64,000 nt of DNA, from positions 37,279 through 101,278 of the forward strand of contig JAEWOH010000066.1 in NCBI GenBank assembly GCA_023460955.1, in the 5' to 3' direction. This DNA is from Bacillota bacterium (GTDB taxonomy: Bacteria > Bacillota > Clostridia > Acetivibrionales > DSM-1351). Positions 42,981 through 52,281 of the stretch are shown one piece after another (position 1 is the stretch's first letter; the number at the start of each line of letters is the position of its first letter). Both the position numbers and the translations under genes were made by a program. The notes under the pieces are model-generated. The model was given only the letters and a program-made list of their open reading frames with translations. It searched no databases and had not been told where the DNA came from.

Positions 42981-44240
42981 TCACGCCAGCTTGATTTTCA
43001 AGGTTACTTTGAAGCCGCCTTCTATATTGCAGCAAGAAATATCTCCATCCATCTTGTCCATAAGATATTTTGATATGTACAGCCCCAGACCGGAACCCGA
43101 TTGACCTTCAGAGTTTTTTCCCCGATGGAATTTATTGAAGAGAAGAGGAAGCTCCCCTGCATCTACTCCTTTACCTTTATCCACTATATTTACTTCCAGG
43201 TGAGAGGCGTTTATGTTAAAAGAGATATATACAGGTGTATCTGCGTATTTGTAGGAATTGGCCAAAACATTATCAAATACTTGCTGAAGCCTGAGAGTAT
43301 CTGTGATAATAATACATTCCGGAACGGGGTCACTGCTGATTTTGCCAAAGTAAATTACATTATGTATAATGTCTTTTAAAATAGTGCTCAGCTCTTCCTT
43401 GAGAGTTATTTTCAGTTCATTAAGCTCCTCAAGAGTAGCCTGAAACATATCACTTATTAGAATGTTAATTTGTTCTGCCTTGTAATAAATAGTACTTAAT
43501 CTTTGTATTTCTTTTTCGTCTGAGGTAAGCAGCAGCATTAATTCACTTATAGCTTTAATTGATGAGACAGGGGTTTTAATATCGTGGCTAAGGCTTGCAA
43601 CTAATTCCTTTTTGCTTAGATTGGCTTCATATTCAGCTTTTCTGGCTTTTTCCAATTCTTCTCTCATTAAGTCAAAGCTCTCACTAAAAGCACCGAACAG
43701 GTTATTTCTATCCATTTTAAGAGGTACGTTAAGGTTACCTGCCGCTATGTTTTTGGCAAAGTTATTGAGCCTGGAAAAGGGTTTAGAAACATTGTGCTCT
43801 ATATACAGGATATAATAAAGACAAAGTAAGGCTAAAACGGTAAAAGTTAAGAAAACTGTTGTGTAGACTCGCTTAACAGCTGAATTAAGAATGCTTTGGT
43901 AATCGTTTGTAAAAACTATCTTTCCGACAGGAGTACCGCCGGAGCTTACATCAATCATTGTGGCTCTTTGTCTTATGGCGTCGTTTATAATAAAGTCTGT
44001 ATTATTATCAGTTGAGTAGATTACCTTTTCATATAAGTCAAGGATGGTAAAATCCAGATCGGCATCTTTAAATAAGCTCTGATTAATATGTCCCCAATTT
44101 TTTTCAGTAGTTTTAACTATTTCATTAACCTTTAATATATCCAGTCTGTTATCTATTCTGATATTAATAGAACATAGCAGCAGAACAACCCCTATAACAT
44201 AGACAATAACAATTGATAATGCGATTCTTTTAAGTTTCAT
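42981..44240 (-). CDS. Sensor histidine kinase, HAMP-containing
   Basis: 419 aa. Membrane helices at about 8-27 and 127-147 bracket a 100-residue extracytoplasmic sensor. A HAMP domain (148-200) leads to HisKA with H219 in VASLSHDIKTPVSS. The ATPase has QVFDNVLANSYKYA, DKGKGVDAGEL and GSGLGLYIS. It overlaps the stop of the upstream OmpR-type regulator by 4 bp and is its partner. The external sensor domain differs from the short BceS-type loops, so it probably reads a ligand directly rather than through the transporter. Confidence 0.92.
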   Translation of the reverse strand: MKLKRIALSIVIVYVIGVVLLLCSINIRIDNRLDILKVNEIVKTTEKNWGHINQSLFKDADLDFTILDLYEKVIYSTDNNTDFIINDAIRQRATMIDVSSGGTPVGKIVFTNDYQSILNSAVKRVYTTVFLTFTVLALLCLYYILYIEHNVSKPFSRLNNFAKNIAAGNLNVPLKMDRNNLFGAFSESFDLMREELEKARKAEYEANLSKKELVASLSHDIKTPVSSIKAISELMLLLTSDEKEIQRLSTIYYKAEQINILISDMFQATLEELNELKITLKEELSTILKDIIHNVIYFGKISSDPVPECIIITDTLRLQQVFDNVLANSYKYADTPVYISFNINASHLEVNIVDKGKGVDAGELPLLFNKFHRGKNSEGQSGSGLGLYISKYLMDKMDGDISCCNIEGGFKVTLKIKLA

Positions 44241-44923
44241 AGGCTGCAGTCCTCAAAAATATATCCGATGCCCCATACCGTTTTGATGTACTTGGGTTCA
44301 TTGGGGTCTTTTTCTATCTTTTCACGCAGATGGCGGATATGGACGTTCAAGGTACCATCCCCGGTGATGGAATCCTGCCAGACATTATTAAAGAGTTCTT
44401 CCTTTGAAATTACTCTGCATTTGTTCTGAATTAAATAATATAACAGTTTAAACTCCATTAACTTCAGCTTTATCTCACAGCCGTTAATATATGCCCGGCA
44501 AAGGCTTTTATCAATGGTGATTTTCTGGGTAGGCTCTGCTGTGGACTGATTTTGAAGAGTGTTATAACGCTTGAGCACAGCTTTTACCTTTGCAAGGAGA
44601 ACACTTAATTTGTATGGTTTATGTATGTAATCATCCCCGCCGATATTAAGAGCTATAAGTATATCATCATCACTGGAACGGGCACTTATGAAAAGGATAG
44701 GTACTTGTGTTGTAAGCCTCAGCTTTTTGCAGAGTTCAAAGCCGGAGGAATTGCCTAAATTAATGTCAAGAAGTATAAGTGCCACTTCGTTTTCCTTTAC
44801 AAAGTCTATACATTCTTGAGAACTCTTTACATAAGCTGACTTAACATCAAACATGTTAAAGTATTCATTTGTAGTTTCAGCCAATGAAACTTCATCATCT
44901 ACAATCAAGCAATCATACTTCAT
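44237..44923 (-). CDS. OmpR-family response regulator
   Basis: 228 aa. Receiver 1-118 with D9-D10, phospho-acceptor D53 in ILLDINLG, and Lys in YIHKPYKLS; OmpR/PhoB winged helix 130-225 ending in the typical HIRHLREKIEKDPNEPKYIK and VWGIGYIF. The longer reading to 45070 is rejected because GGAGG sits eight bases before the ATG at 44923. First gene of a minus-strand unit with the kinase, and probably the ABC genes after a 140-bp gap that may hold their promoter. Confidence 0.94.
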   Translation of the reverse strand: MKYDCLIVDDEVSLAETTNEYFNMFDVKSAYVKSSQECIDFVKENEVALILLDINLGNSSGFELCKKLRLTTQVPILFISARSSDDDILIALNIGGDDYIHKPYKLSVLLAKVKAVLKRYNTLQNQSTAEPTQKITIDKSLCRAYINGCEIKLKLMEFKLLYYLIQNKCRVISKEELFNNVWQDSITGDGTLNVHIRHLREKIEKDPNEPKYIKTVWGIGYIFEDCSL

Positions 44924-45159
44924 AAACAGCCTCCGGGCAACAATTATCTGGCAAGTAGAATAATATAGTAGCATTGTAAACAGTATACCATAATAAGGGT
45001 TCATTTTAAAAATTTTGCATAAAAGGCTATCTCCACAACTACTCTTAAAAGTACTAATTATCATAAACATATTAAGTAAACAAAATTATAAGTTTATAGT
45101 CCCAAAACGATACTTGGTTGCATATTATGCAATAAAAAGTTAATTTTGGAGTGATTTTT

Positions 45160-45969
45160 TTGGCTAAATTTCAAATTGGAGATGTAGTTACCAGAAGGTC
45201 TTACGGCGGAGATCTTCTTTTTAGAGTAGTCAACATAATACTAGAGAGTGGTGGTGCTGAGTGTTATGTTTTGAGAGGGTTGTCTTCACGTATTGAAGCA
45301 GATTCTAAAGCTGATGATTTGGAAAAGCAGGACGCCAGAACTGCATATACAAGAGCATATAGGGAACTTTATCAGACAAAAAGCAGTATTGAATGTGAAG
45401 GGCCATCCTGCAGAGGGTTCTTCAGCAGATTCAAAAAACGCCCTGGAAAAATTCTTCATATAGACTCTGCACAAGACTTTATGAACCAGTGTTTAGATTT
45501 TTACAAGCAAAGTAAGATAAATTGTTTCGGTAAATGGGTAAGCGAGGATAGGCAACCCTCTGTGGTGAAACAGTATTTACGGACCTATAATCCAAATATA
45601 CTAGTACTGACAGGACACGACGGTTTAAAAAAGAATGCAAAAAATTATAAGTCTTTGGAAAGTTACGCAAATTCATCGTATTTTATTGATGCGGTTAAAA
45701 TTGCCAGGGAGTATGAACCTGACCCCAATAAACTTTGCATATTTGCTGGTGCCTGCCAATCCTACTTCGAAGCAATAATGGAAGCCGGCGCAAACTTTGC
45801 AAGTTCTCCGAAAAGAGTATTGATTAATGCACTTGATCCTGCTATAGTGGCTCAGAAGGTTGCTATTACGGATTATGCTACAGTATTGGAGCCAAAAACC
45901 GTAATATCACTGACTATTACAGGCAGTAACGGTATTGGAGGAAAGGACACTAGAGGTCAATATAGGTAA
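45160..45969 (+). CDS. yabG: Sporulation-specific protease YabG
   Basis: 269 aa cysteine protease that trims spore-coat and cortex proteins late in sporulation. Family features: KFQIGDVVTRRSYGGDLLFRV-like N-terminus, LVLTGHDGLKKN, IFAGACQSYFEAIMEAGANFASSP with the probable catalytic Cys, and LINALDPAIVAQKVA. TTG start at 45160, with GGAG eight bases upstream; a GTG at 45151 overlaps the RBS. A CATATTAT sequence about 30 bp before the start resembles a sigma-K-type -10, fitting late mother-cell expression, but this is only a suggestion. Shows the host forms endospores. Monocistronic with a terminator. Confidence 0.94.
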   Translation: MAKFQIGDVVTRRSYGGDLLFRVVNIILESGGAECYVLRGLSSRIEADSKADDLEKQDARTAYTRAYRELYQTKSSIECEGPSCRGFFSRFKKRPGKILHIDSAQDFMNQCLDFYKQSKINCFGKWVSEDRQPSVVKQYLRTYNPNILVLTGHDGLKKNAKNYKSLESYANSSYFIDAVKIAREYEPDPNKLCIFAGACQSYFEAIMEAGANFASSPKRVLINALDPAIVAQKVAITDYATVLEPKTVISLTITGSNGIGGKDTRGQYR

Positions 45970-45982
45970 AAAGTTTCTTTGA

Positions 45983-46020
45983 GAGTCCGTACGATTGAGG
46001 TGCGGGCTCTTTTATTTTTT
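45983..46020 (+). terminator. Terminator of yabG
   Basis: GAGTCCGTAC / GTGCGGGCTC stem (10 bp with G-U pairs), then TTTTATTTTTT. Confidence 0.88.
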
Positions 46021-46157
46021 AAGACTCTAATATAAAGTATTTTTATTTATATTTTTAGAAAAATTTTAGAATTTCTTTCGAGGGGCTTTATTCTTGGCCT
46101 CTATAATCTATATTGTAGCAACAAGCTATAGAAAATTTAGATTGGAGATATTTAAAA

Positions 46158-47120
46158 ATGAAAAACAAAAAATTAAAACTTGGGATCCTGGTTATGGCAG
46201 CAGTAACAGTATTTACGGCAACTGCCTTTGCAGCCGGAACAACAAATGAAGGCTACGAAACACTGAAACAAATAATGGTCGATTCTGAAAGAAATGAAAA
46301 AATGACAAGCGCATCCTTGAACGGTTTCTTCAAAATATCGGACAATGGCACTGTCATAGCAGAAATGACTGGCACGGCCAAAGCAAACCACGATGACAAA
46401 GAAGAAGTCAGTGGAAATGTTAAAGTCAGTATGCAGGGAAAAAAGCAGGACCTTTCCTTCTATCATACAGGTGAGGAAGCATACATTGCTGACCAGGTAA
46501 ATGAAAAATATTACAAGCTGGAAAATATCAAATCAGAAAATAAATCGAAATATAGGAGACATAATGGTGAGGAGTATTCAGCACATAAAATGAGCAAGGC
46601 AGAAGAAAATTTTCTTGATTACTTAATGGGTGATCTTAAAGCTCAGATTGAATTATCACAAAACAGTGACGGCACTAAAACGATTACCATGGACTTGAAC
46701 CAGAATGAAATTCCGGTGGCTTTGAATTTATTGACTGCAGTGGCAGCCAGTCATAAAGATTCGGACAATTATGGCGGGCTTGAAAAGGACAATAGTCATA
46801 ACCAGGTTGTTTTCGAAAAGCTTCCCTTTATGAAGGACTTTTGTGAAATGAACAAAGATGCAATACCTGTACTAAGGCAGGATGTAAAATTGACAGCTTT
46901 AGTATTCAAACTCAATGTGGCTTCAGACAATCATATAAAGGGTATTGAGGCAAGTGTTGATGTAACTGGTAAGGATGCCGATGGAATTTCTCACGATATT
47001 TTATTCCAAAGCTCGGTTTCTGTAAGTGATATTAACAATACTAAGGTTGATGAGTTTAATCTGACAGGAAAAACCCTTGAAATTATTGACGCTGACGATT
47101 TGAAATGCAGCCGGAAGTGA
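46158..47120 (+). CDS. Secreted protein of unknown function, head of an ABC/two-component operon
   Basis: 320 aa with a signal peptide (1-26, cut near AFA-AG). The mature protein is a beta-rich, charged domain with repeated patterns (VIAEMTGTAKANHDDKEEVS, LSFYHTGEEAYIAD, VDVTGKDADGISHDILFQSS). It resembles the LolA/DUF6612-type lipoprotein-like folds in style, but I do not claim a family. It has no lipobox, so it is released or held by other means. It starts after a GGAG-type RBS and lies about 120 bp before an ABC transporter and two-component pair on the same strand, suggesting a ligand-binding or sensor role for that system. Confidence 0.75.
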   Translation: MKNKKLKLGILVMAAVTVFTATAFAAGTTNEGYETLKQIMVDSERNEKMTSASLNGFFKISDNGTVIAEMTGTAKANHDDKEEVSGNVKVSMQGKKQDLSFYHTGEEAYIADQVNEKYYKLENIKSENKSKYRRHNGEEYSAHKMSKAEENFLDYLMGDLKAQIELSQNSDGTKTITMDLNQNEIPVALNLLTAVAASHKDSDNYGGLEKDNSHNQVVFEKLPFMKDFCEMNKDAIPVLRQDVKLTALVFKLNVASDNHIKGIEASVDVTGKDADGISHDILFQSSVSVSDINNTKVDEFNLTGKTLEIIDADDLKCSRK

Positions 47121-47241
47121 ATTAACCCATAATACAGCAATACAGTAAAGTGTAGCTTAAAGAAAGAGCTTGAAGGACTTTATACCATATGCACATCTGT
47201 CTGCCTGGCAGACAGGTGTGCAATAAACCATGGAGGCTGAT

Positions 47242-47973
47242 ATGTTACTGGAAGTAATAAATCTAACTAAGCAATATTCCGGAAACTGTGGAATAAAAGG
47301 CTTAAGTCTCACTGTTTCGGAGGGAGAGGTTGTTGCTCTTCTCGGACCCAATGGGGCAGGTAAAACCACTGCCATGAAGGCAATGATGGGATTTGTCCCT
47401 ATTAACACCGGTTCATCCTTATATAAAGGTGTTTCAATTATAGATAGACCGCAGGAGACTAAAAATGAAATAGGAATGATGATCGGTGACCCTGCCCCCT
47501 ACCTTCATATGACTGCACATCAATACCTGCGCTTACATCAGAACTTATACAGTGAAATCACTGAGGAAGATATTGCTGCTGTTCTGAACCTGACCGGTCT
47601 TGAAGATAGAAAGAACAATAGAATAAAAACCTATTCTACAGGAATGAAACAACGAGTTTGTCTGGCTAGGATATTACTTTCAAAGCCAAAGCTGATACTT
47701 CTCGATGAACCATTTTCCGGGATGGATATAGAAGGTAGAAACCAACTGGTACAATTGTTTAAGTCAATGATCAAGAAGTACAATACGGCAATGATTATTT
47801 CAAGCCACTTAATTCACGATATTGAGGATATAACTTCAAAGGTATGTATAGTTAAAAACGGTAAATGCTTAGGCACAAAAGCGGTTAGTGAAATCAGAAA
47901 CACCTGCCCCTCTGTTGAAAAGTATTATTTGGACACTATTTCTGAATTGAGCATAAAGGAGGGAGCAGTATGA
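47242..47973 (+). CDS. ABC exporter ATP-binding protein (BcrA-like)
   Basis: 243 aa. Walker A GPNGAGKTT, signature YSTGMKQRVCLA, Walker B LILLDEPFSGMDI, switch ISSHLIHDIED. The YSTGMKQR form and the ending are typical of lantibiotic-immunity/bacitracin-exporter ATPases. ATG 47242 is chosen because GGAGG lies five bases upstream; the earlier ATG at 47230 overlaps the RBS. The stop overlaps the permease start by 4 bp. Together with the permease and the kinase/regulator that follow it makes a self-contained stress-response unit. Confidence 0.92.
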   Translation: MLLEVINLTKQYSGNCGIKGLSLTVSEGEVVALLGPNGAGKTTAMKAMMGFVPINTGSSLYKGVSIIDRPQETKNEIGMMIGDPAPYLHMTAHQYLRLHQNLYSEITEEDIAAVLNLTGLEDRKNNRIKTYSTGMKQRVCLARILLSKPKLILLDEPFSGMDIEGRNQLVQLFKSMIKKYNTAMIISSHLIHDIEDITSKVCIVKNGKCLGTKAVSEIRNTCPSVEKYYLDTISELSIKEGAV

Positions 47974-48716
47974 AAAACTTTATAAATTTTTCACTAGGAG
48001 AGTATAAGAAATTAATATATCAAGCAAAAACAAAGGTTATTCTTGCATTAACTGTTTTATATGCAATTGCAATGGGTGTGGTCAGTTTTATTATTAAAAA
48101 TAACACTGGTGTAACTGTAGTTTCACCAGAAAGATTCCCTGCCTTTATTCTTGAAATACTATCAGGTCTTATATTACCCCTCTTTACTATTCTTATTGTC
48201 AGTGAGTTGTATGCTGCTGAATTTAAGGATGCCACAATAAAGAATCTATTTGCATTACCGGTTAGTAAAAGTATAATATATTTAGGGAAAATAGTGGCAG
48301 GAGCTGCATTAATTGGTACTGTAATTTTAACCTTGGGAATATCCGGTCTTGTCATGAATGTCGCAATTAATGGTTCTGATGCTTTTTCAGGTATCGGAAT
48401 GAGCTTTATCAGTTATTCCGGAACTTTTATATTTCTCACCGCGGTACTGTTCATAACGGCTTTTTTTACTTTACTTACAGCAAGCCCAAATATTGCAGTT
48501 GTAATGAACCTGATGATCTGGTTTGTGATGGGGTTGGCAGGGACCTTTCTTGCTCCTGTCAGACAATACCTGCCTACCGGGTTTACGCAGTGGTACCAGC
48601 CTCTGGTGAATGGAACTAATGCAACAACAGCTTTACCAACGCTAATTTATATGCTTTCGTACTGTGTCATTTTTGCAGTTGCAGGATTGATTATTTTTGA
48701 AAGGAAAGAAGTGTAA
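47970..48716 (+). CDS. ABC-2 permease of the BcrA-like exporter
   Basis: 248 aa with six hydrophobic segments. SELYAAEFKDATIKNLFALPVSKSIIYLGKI is the characteristic cytoplasmic loop of BcrB/lantibiotic-immunity permeases. It begins 4 bp inside the ATPase gene and ends 3 bp before the kinase start, so the operon is tightly packed. Half-size permease, acting as a dimer. The substrate could be an antimicrobial peptide or a cell-wall-active agent, an inference from the family and its regulators. Confidence 0.88.
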   Translation: MKNFINFSLGEYKKLIYQAKTKVILALTVLYAIAMGVVSFIIKNNTGVTVVSPERFPAFILEILSGLILPLFTILIVSELYAAEFKDATIKNLFALPVSKSIIYLGKIVAGAALIGTVILTLGISGLVMNVAINGSDAFSGIGMSFISYSGTFIFLTAVLFITAFFTLLTASPNIAVVMNLMIWFVMGLAGTFLAPVRQYLPTGFTQWYQPLVNGTNATTALPTLIYMLSYCVIFAVAGLIIFERKEV

Positions 48717-48719
48717 ACA

Positions 48720-50180
48720 ATGTCTCTGAGAGTCAAGCTGATTTTAACATATGTCATAATGCTTGTTATTACAGTATTTATAGTAATTACATTTGGAATT
48801 GCAATTTTAACCCATACCATGGGACTTGTAGTCAATTCCTTTATTGGAGATCAGACAGAGGAATCAGCCTTGAACAGAGTGGTTGATGTTATAGTTGACG
48901 TGAGATATACCGAGAAATATGACCCTGATACACTTGTTAAGGACAGCTTCGCAGAAAAATTGGCAAGTCAGATAGAAATGTTTAGCGGTTTTTTGGTTAT
49001 AAGAAACAATGAGCAGTTCAAGGCCTTCGGTCAACCAAATGCCGATGTGACTCTTTATAAAAAAATAGTAGAGTCAAAGAAGGATACAAATCCTGTAAAG
49101 CATGATCTTCTTTTCAGTGACAGATTTGACTGGATGAGACAGGAGTATTTCTTCCTGGAATATAACTTTAATAATTCAAGTCATCTTAGCTACTACTTTG
49201 TGTTTAAAATTGATCACTCAAAAATTATGGCAGGGCGGTTAAATAATCTGATTTTTATAATACTACTACTGCTGGCAGCGATTATCATCCTGCCGTTATT
49301 GTGGATTGTAACAAAAGATATAGTTATTCCGCTGAAAAAACTTGATAGATGTGCTCAGGAGATCGCTAAAGGAAACCTGGATTTCCAACTGAATTCAAAT
49401 TCACAAAATGAAATAGGGAGTGTAACCCGCTCTTATGAGAAAATGCGTTTTGAGCTTAAAAAATCCATTGCAAGCCAGCTTCAAATGGAGGAAAGCAGAA
49501 AACAACTATTATCAGACATTACTCACGACCTGAAAACGCCTATTACCTCAATAAAAGGCTACATTCAAGGGATTCGGGATGGTGTCGCAAATGACCCTGA
49601 AAAGGTATCGAAATACCTTGATGTTATCTATACAAAGACAGTTGATATGAATGCCATGATAGATGACTTATTTTTGTTTTCAAAGCTGGATTCAGGGAAA
49701 GAGCCTTTCAACAAGGATTATATAGACATCACACAGTTTTACAATAATTGCCAGCGGGAATTGCAGCTGGAGCTTGATGGCAGGGCCGTTGAACTCAAAG
49801 CTCATTGCAGGGTTTCTCCTGGCTTTAAGGTTCTAATGGACAGTCAGAAAATTAAGAGAGTAATTCAGAATATAGTCAGCAATTCGTTGAAATTTATGGA
49901 AAAGGAAAGAAAGCTGATAAACCTGACTTTTGAAGAAGACAACGAAGGACTTATTGTCAAAATTAAAGATAACGGTATTGGTATTGATATAAATGAATTG
50001 GATAAAATATTTGATCGTTTCTACCGCACTGATCCTTCCAGAAACAGAAACACAGGAGGATCGGGCCTGGGGTTGGCCATAACAAAGCAAATAATAGATA
50101 GGCATAATGGTACAATACAGGCTGACAGTGTTAAGGGAGAATGGACGGAAATTACATTTAAAATACCGCAGGGTAAGTAA
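48720..50180 (+). CDS. HAMP-type sensor histidine kinase
   Basis: 486 aa. Membrane helices at about 8-30 and 177-197 enclose a 145-residue extracytoplasmic sensor. HAMP (200-252), HisKA with H269 in LLSDITHDLKTPITS, and ATPase with VIQNIVSNSLKFM, DNGIGIDINEL and GSGLGLAI. It directly follows the permease gene and precedes its response regulator by 24 bp. Compared with BceS-like kinases it has a real external domain, and it could read the secreted protein encoded first in the operon, an untested idea. Confidence 0.93.
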   Translation: MSLRVKLILTYVIMLVITVFIVITFGIAILTHTMGLVVNSFIGDQTEESALNRVVDVIVDVRYTEKYDPDTLVKDSFAEKLASQIEMFSGFLVIRNNEQFKAFGQPNADVTLYKKIVESKKDTNPVKHDLLFSDRFDWMRQEYFFLEYNFNNSSHLSYYFVFKIDHSKIMAGRLNNLIFIILLLLAAIIILPLLWIVTKDIVIPLKKLDRCAQEIAKGNLDFQLNSNSQNEIGSVTRSYEKMRFELKKSIASQLQMEESRKQLLSDITHDLKTPITSIKGYIQGIRDGVANDPEKVSKYLDVIYTKTVDMNAMIDDLFLFSKLDSGKEPFNKDYIDITQFYNNCQRELQLELDGRAVELKAHCRVSPGFKVLMDSQKIKRVIQNIVSNSLKFMEKERKLINLTFEEDNEGLIVKIKDNGIGIDINELDKIFDRFYRTDPSRNRNTGGSGLGLAITKQIIDRHNGTIQADSVKGEWTEITFKIPQGK

Positions 50181-50204
50181 AGTGGCTGCGGTTGGAGAGG
50201 TAAC

Positions 50205-50903
50205 ATGGAAAAAAAGAGAATATTAATAATTGAGGATGATTTGGCTATTGCTGAATTGGAAAGGGATTACCTAGAGATAGACGGCTTCCGGGTTGATATA
50301 AGTCAAAGTGGAGCAAAGGGTCTTGAGTTAGCTCTAAACCAATCCTTTAATCTGATAGTCCTTGATTTGATGCTGCCAGAGACGGACGGCTTTGAAATAT
50401 GCCGAAAAGTACGCAGCAAAAAGGATACACCTATTTTGATGATTTCAGCCCGTAAGGATGACATAGACAAAATCAGGGGTCTGGGATTGGGAGCTGATGA
50501 TTATATGACAAAACCCTTTAGCCCCAATGAGATGGTTGCCCGCGTTAAGGCTCATATAAGCCGTTATGAAAAGCTCAGCGGGACTAATCGGGATCACAAG
50601 CAAACGGAGTTGGCTATCAGAGGACTGGTTATAAACCTCGACGCAAGACGAGTTACGTTAAACGAGGAGGAAATATTTCTTACAACCAAGGAATATGACC
50701 TTCTTCTTTTCCTTGCTCAAAACCCCAATCATGTTTTCAGCAAAGATACCCTGCTGGAAAAAGTATGGGGAATTGACTGCTTCGGGGACAGTGCCACAAT
50801 AACCGTGCACGTTGGTAAACTTCGTGACAAAATTGAAAAAGATAAAGAAAATGAACAATTTATAGAGACAATATGGGGAGTTGGCTATAGATTCAAAATA
50901 TAA
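50205..50903 (+). CDS. OmpR-family response regulator
   Basis: 232 aa. Receiver 1-120 with E10-D11-D12, phospho-acceptor D54 in LIVLDLMLP and Lys in YMTKPFSPNE; OmpR/PhoB DNA-binding domain 135-230 ending VHVGKLRDKIEKDKENEQFI and IWGVGYRF. GGAGAGG precedes the ATG. Last gene of the five-gene operon; a terminator follows. Probably activates its own ABC operon. Confidence 0.95.
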   Translation: MEKKRILIIEDDLAIAELERDYLEIDGFRVDISQSGAKGLELALNQSFNLIVLDLMLPETDGFEICRKVRSKKDTPILMISARKDDIDKIRGLGLGADDYMTKPFSPNEMVARVKAHISRYEKLSGTNRDHKQTELAIRGLVINLDARRVTLNEEEIFLTTKEYDLLLFLAQNPNHVFSKDTLLEKVWGIDCFGDSATITVHVGKLRDKIEKDKENEQFIETIWGVGYRFKI

Positions 50904-50943
50904 TGAGCAGCACTTAATACTTATGAACCTAATCAATAAAAAA

Positions 50944-50970
50944 AATGCCCGGACAAGCCGGAGCATTTTT
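50944..50970 (+). terminator. Terminator of the secreted-protein/ABC/two-component operon
   Basis: AATGC-CCGG / CCGG-GCATT hairpin followed by TTTTAG, after the stop at 50903. The next 280 bp to the following gene are AT-rich with no gene. Confidence 0.75.
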
Positions 50971-51252
50971 AGGGGGTTAAAATGTATTTTGTGGGGTCAG
51001 TTATAGTTATTGCCTTATTTTACTTTTCTTATACATTTAAGTAAGATATAAATAGATAATTCTTAATACATGGAACAAAGTGAATATTTATATTAAGTCA
51101 AACAACAACATGATATAATATCAAATAACACAAATAATACAAAACTTTTAATACAAAGCAAAAATTTTTACGTATTATTATTAATAAGAATGCATAACTA
51201 ATATTCTGATATTTGTTTAACCATTTGCAGAATAAAAATGTGAGGGATGTCT

Positions 51253-52215
51253 GTGAAAAAAAGAGTTTTATCAATTATACTTATTTTAATATTTGTTTTT
51301 ACATCTACTGTAGGGATTTACGCAAAAGCAAGATCTTTCGGTGGAGGCAGGTCTTTTTCTAAATCCTATAGCCGGAGCTTTAGCAGTTCGAAAAGCAGCG
51401 GCTTTTTTGGTTCATCAAAATCAAAAACCAGCAGCTCAAAAAGCAGCAGTTTCAAAAGTAGCGGTATCGGCAGCAGTACCAGGAGTATACCCGGTACATC
51501 AAAGAGCTATACTGGGTCCTCCGGTTCGAAGGCCAAAAGTTTCTCTGCCAAAACTGCATCAAAAAAATATTCATATATGCAGGATTCTTATAAGAAGCAG
51601 GTTTCTGGGAAGAATTTCAACACTTACAAGCAAAAACTGAATACCGAGCAACAGAAGGTTTATAACGACTCCATGAAACGAGACTATGGAACAAGTTCCA
51701 GAAGAATGAGCTTTGAGGATGCCATAAGAACAAGAACCTCAAGAATTAATTCCTTCGGAAACAGACCGGTAAATATTAATGTTAACACCGGAATGTTCGG
51801 GAGCCCTTTCTCGTACGGGTATGCTTACGTTGGTCCTTGGGATTTGTGGTTTTTAATGAGGGCCTCTGATATGTTCTGGTATCACCATTGGCTGGAGATT
51901 TCGCCATACAAGAGTTATTTCAACCAACAGGAATACGAAAAGCTGGAAAAGAGAGTAGATGAACTTGAAAAGCAGGGAGTAAAAAGAGATCAGAACTATA
52001 TAGATCCTGATACTGATCCTGATCTTCAATTTTCTCAGCAATACCAGGAGCAAAATATTGATAAGGTATATTATACCGATAAATATTCGACAAACACGGG
52101 AAGCAGTGGTGCAGTTGTTGTAATGATTTTTATCACAGCCGTTGGCTTGATAATAGTAATAAGAAAGTTATCGAAACCAAAGAAGAAGAGATCCCATTAC
52201 AGCAGGATTTATTAA
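51253..52215 (+). CDS. Exported serine-rich protein with C-terminal membrane anchor
   Basis: 320 aa from the GTG at 51253 (GAGGG six bases upstream; an ATG at 51247 overlaps it). Signal peptide 1-24, then about 85 residues of almost pure Ser/Lys/Gly (RSFGGGRSFSKSYSRSFSSS), a basic Tyr/Gln-rich segment, an aromatic domain (SYGYAYVGPWDLWFLMRASD), a coiled coil rich in Glu/Lys, and a final membrane helix (about 280-302) with a Lys-rich cytoplasmic tail. I do not recognise a family. It heads a run with a 199-aa protein and a DUF350 protein, a grouping that recalls the enterobacterial yjfKLM cluster in outline only. Confidence 0.75.
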   Translation: MKKRVLSIILILIFVFTSTVGIYAKARSFGGGRSFSKSYSRSFSSSKSSGFFGSSKSKTSSSKSSSFKSSGIGSSTRSIPGTSKSYTGSSGSKAKSFSAKTASKKYSYMQDSYKKQVSGKNFNTYKQKLNTEQQKVYNDSMKRDYGTSSRRMSFEDAIRTRTSRINSFGNRPVNINVNTGMFGSPFSYGYAYVGPWDLWFLMRASDMFWYHHWLEISPYKSYFNQQEYEKLEKRVDELEKQGVKRDQNYIDPDTDPDLQFSQQYQEQNIDKVYYTDKYSTNTGSSGAVVVMIFITAVGLIIVIRKLSKPKKKRSHYSRIY

Positions 52216-52281
52216 GAGTATAACCGTAAATCGGTATTTAATAATATTTTTTGATGCAAAGCGCATAGATGAGGGAATTAT

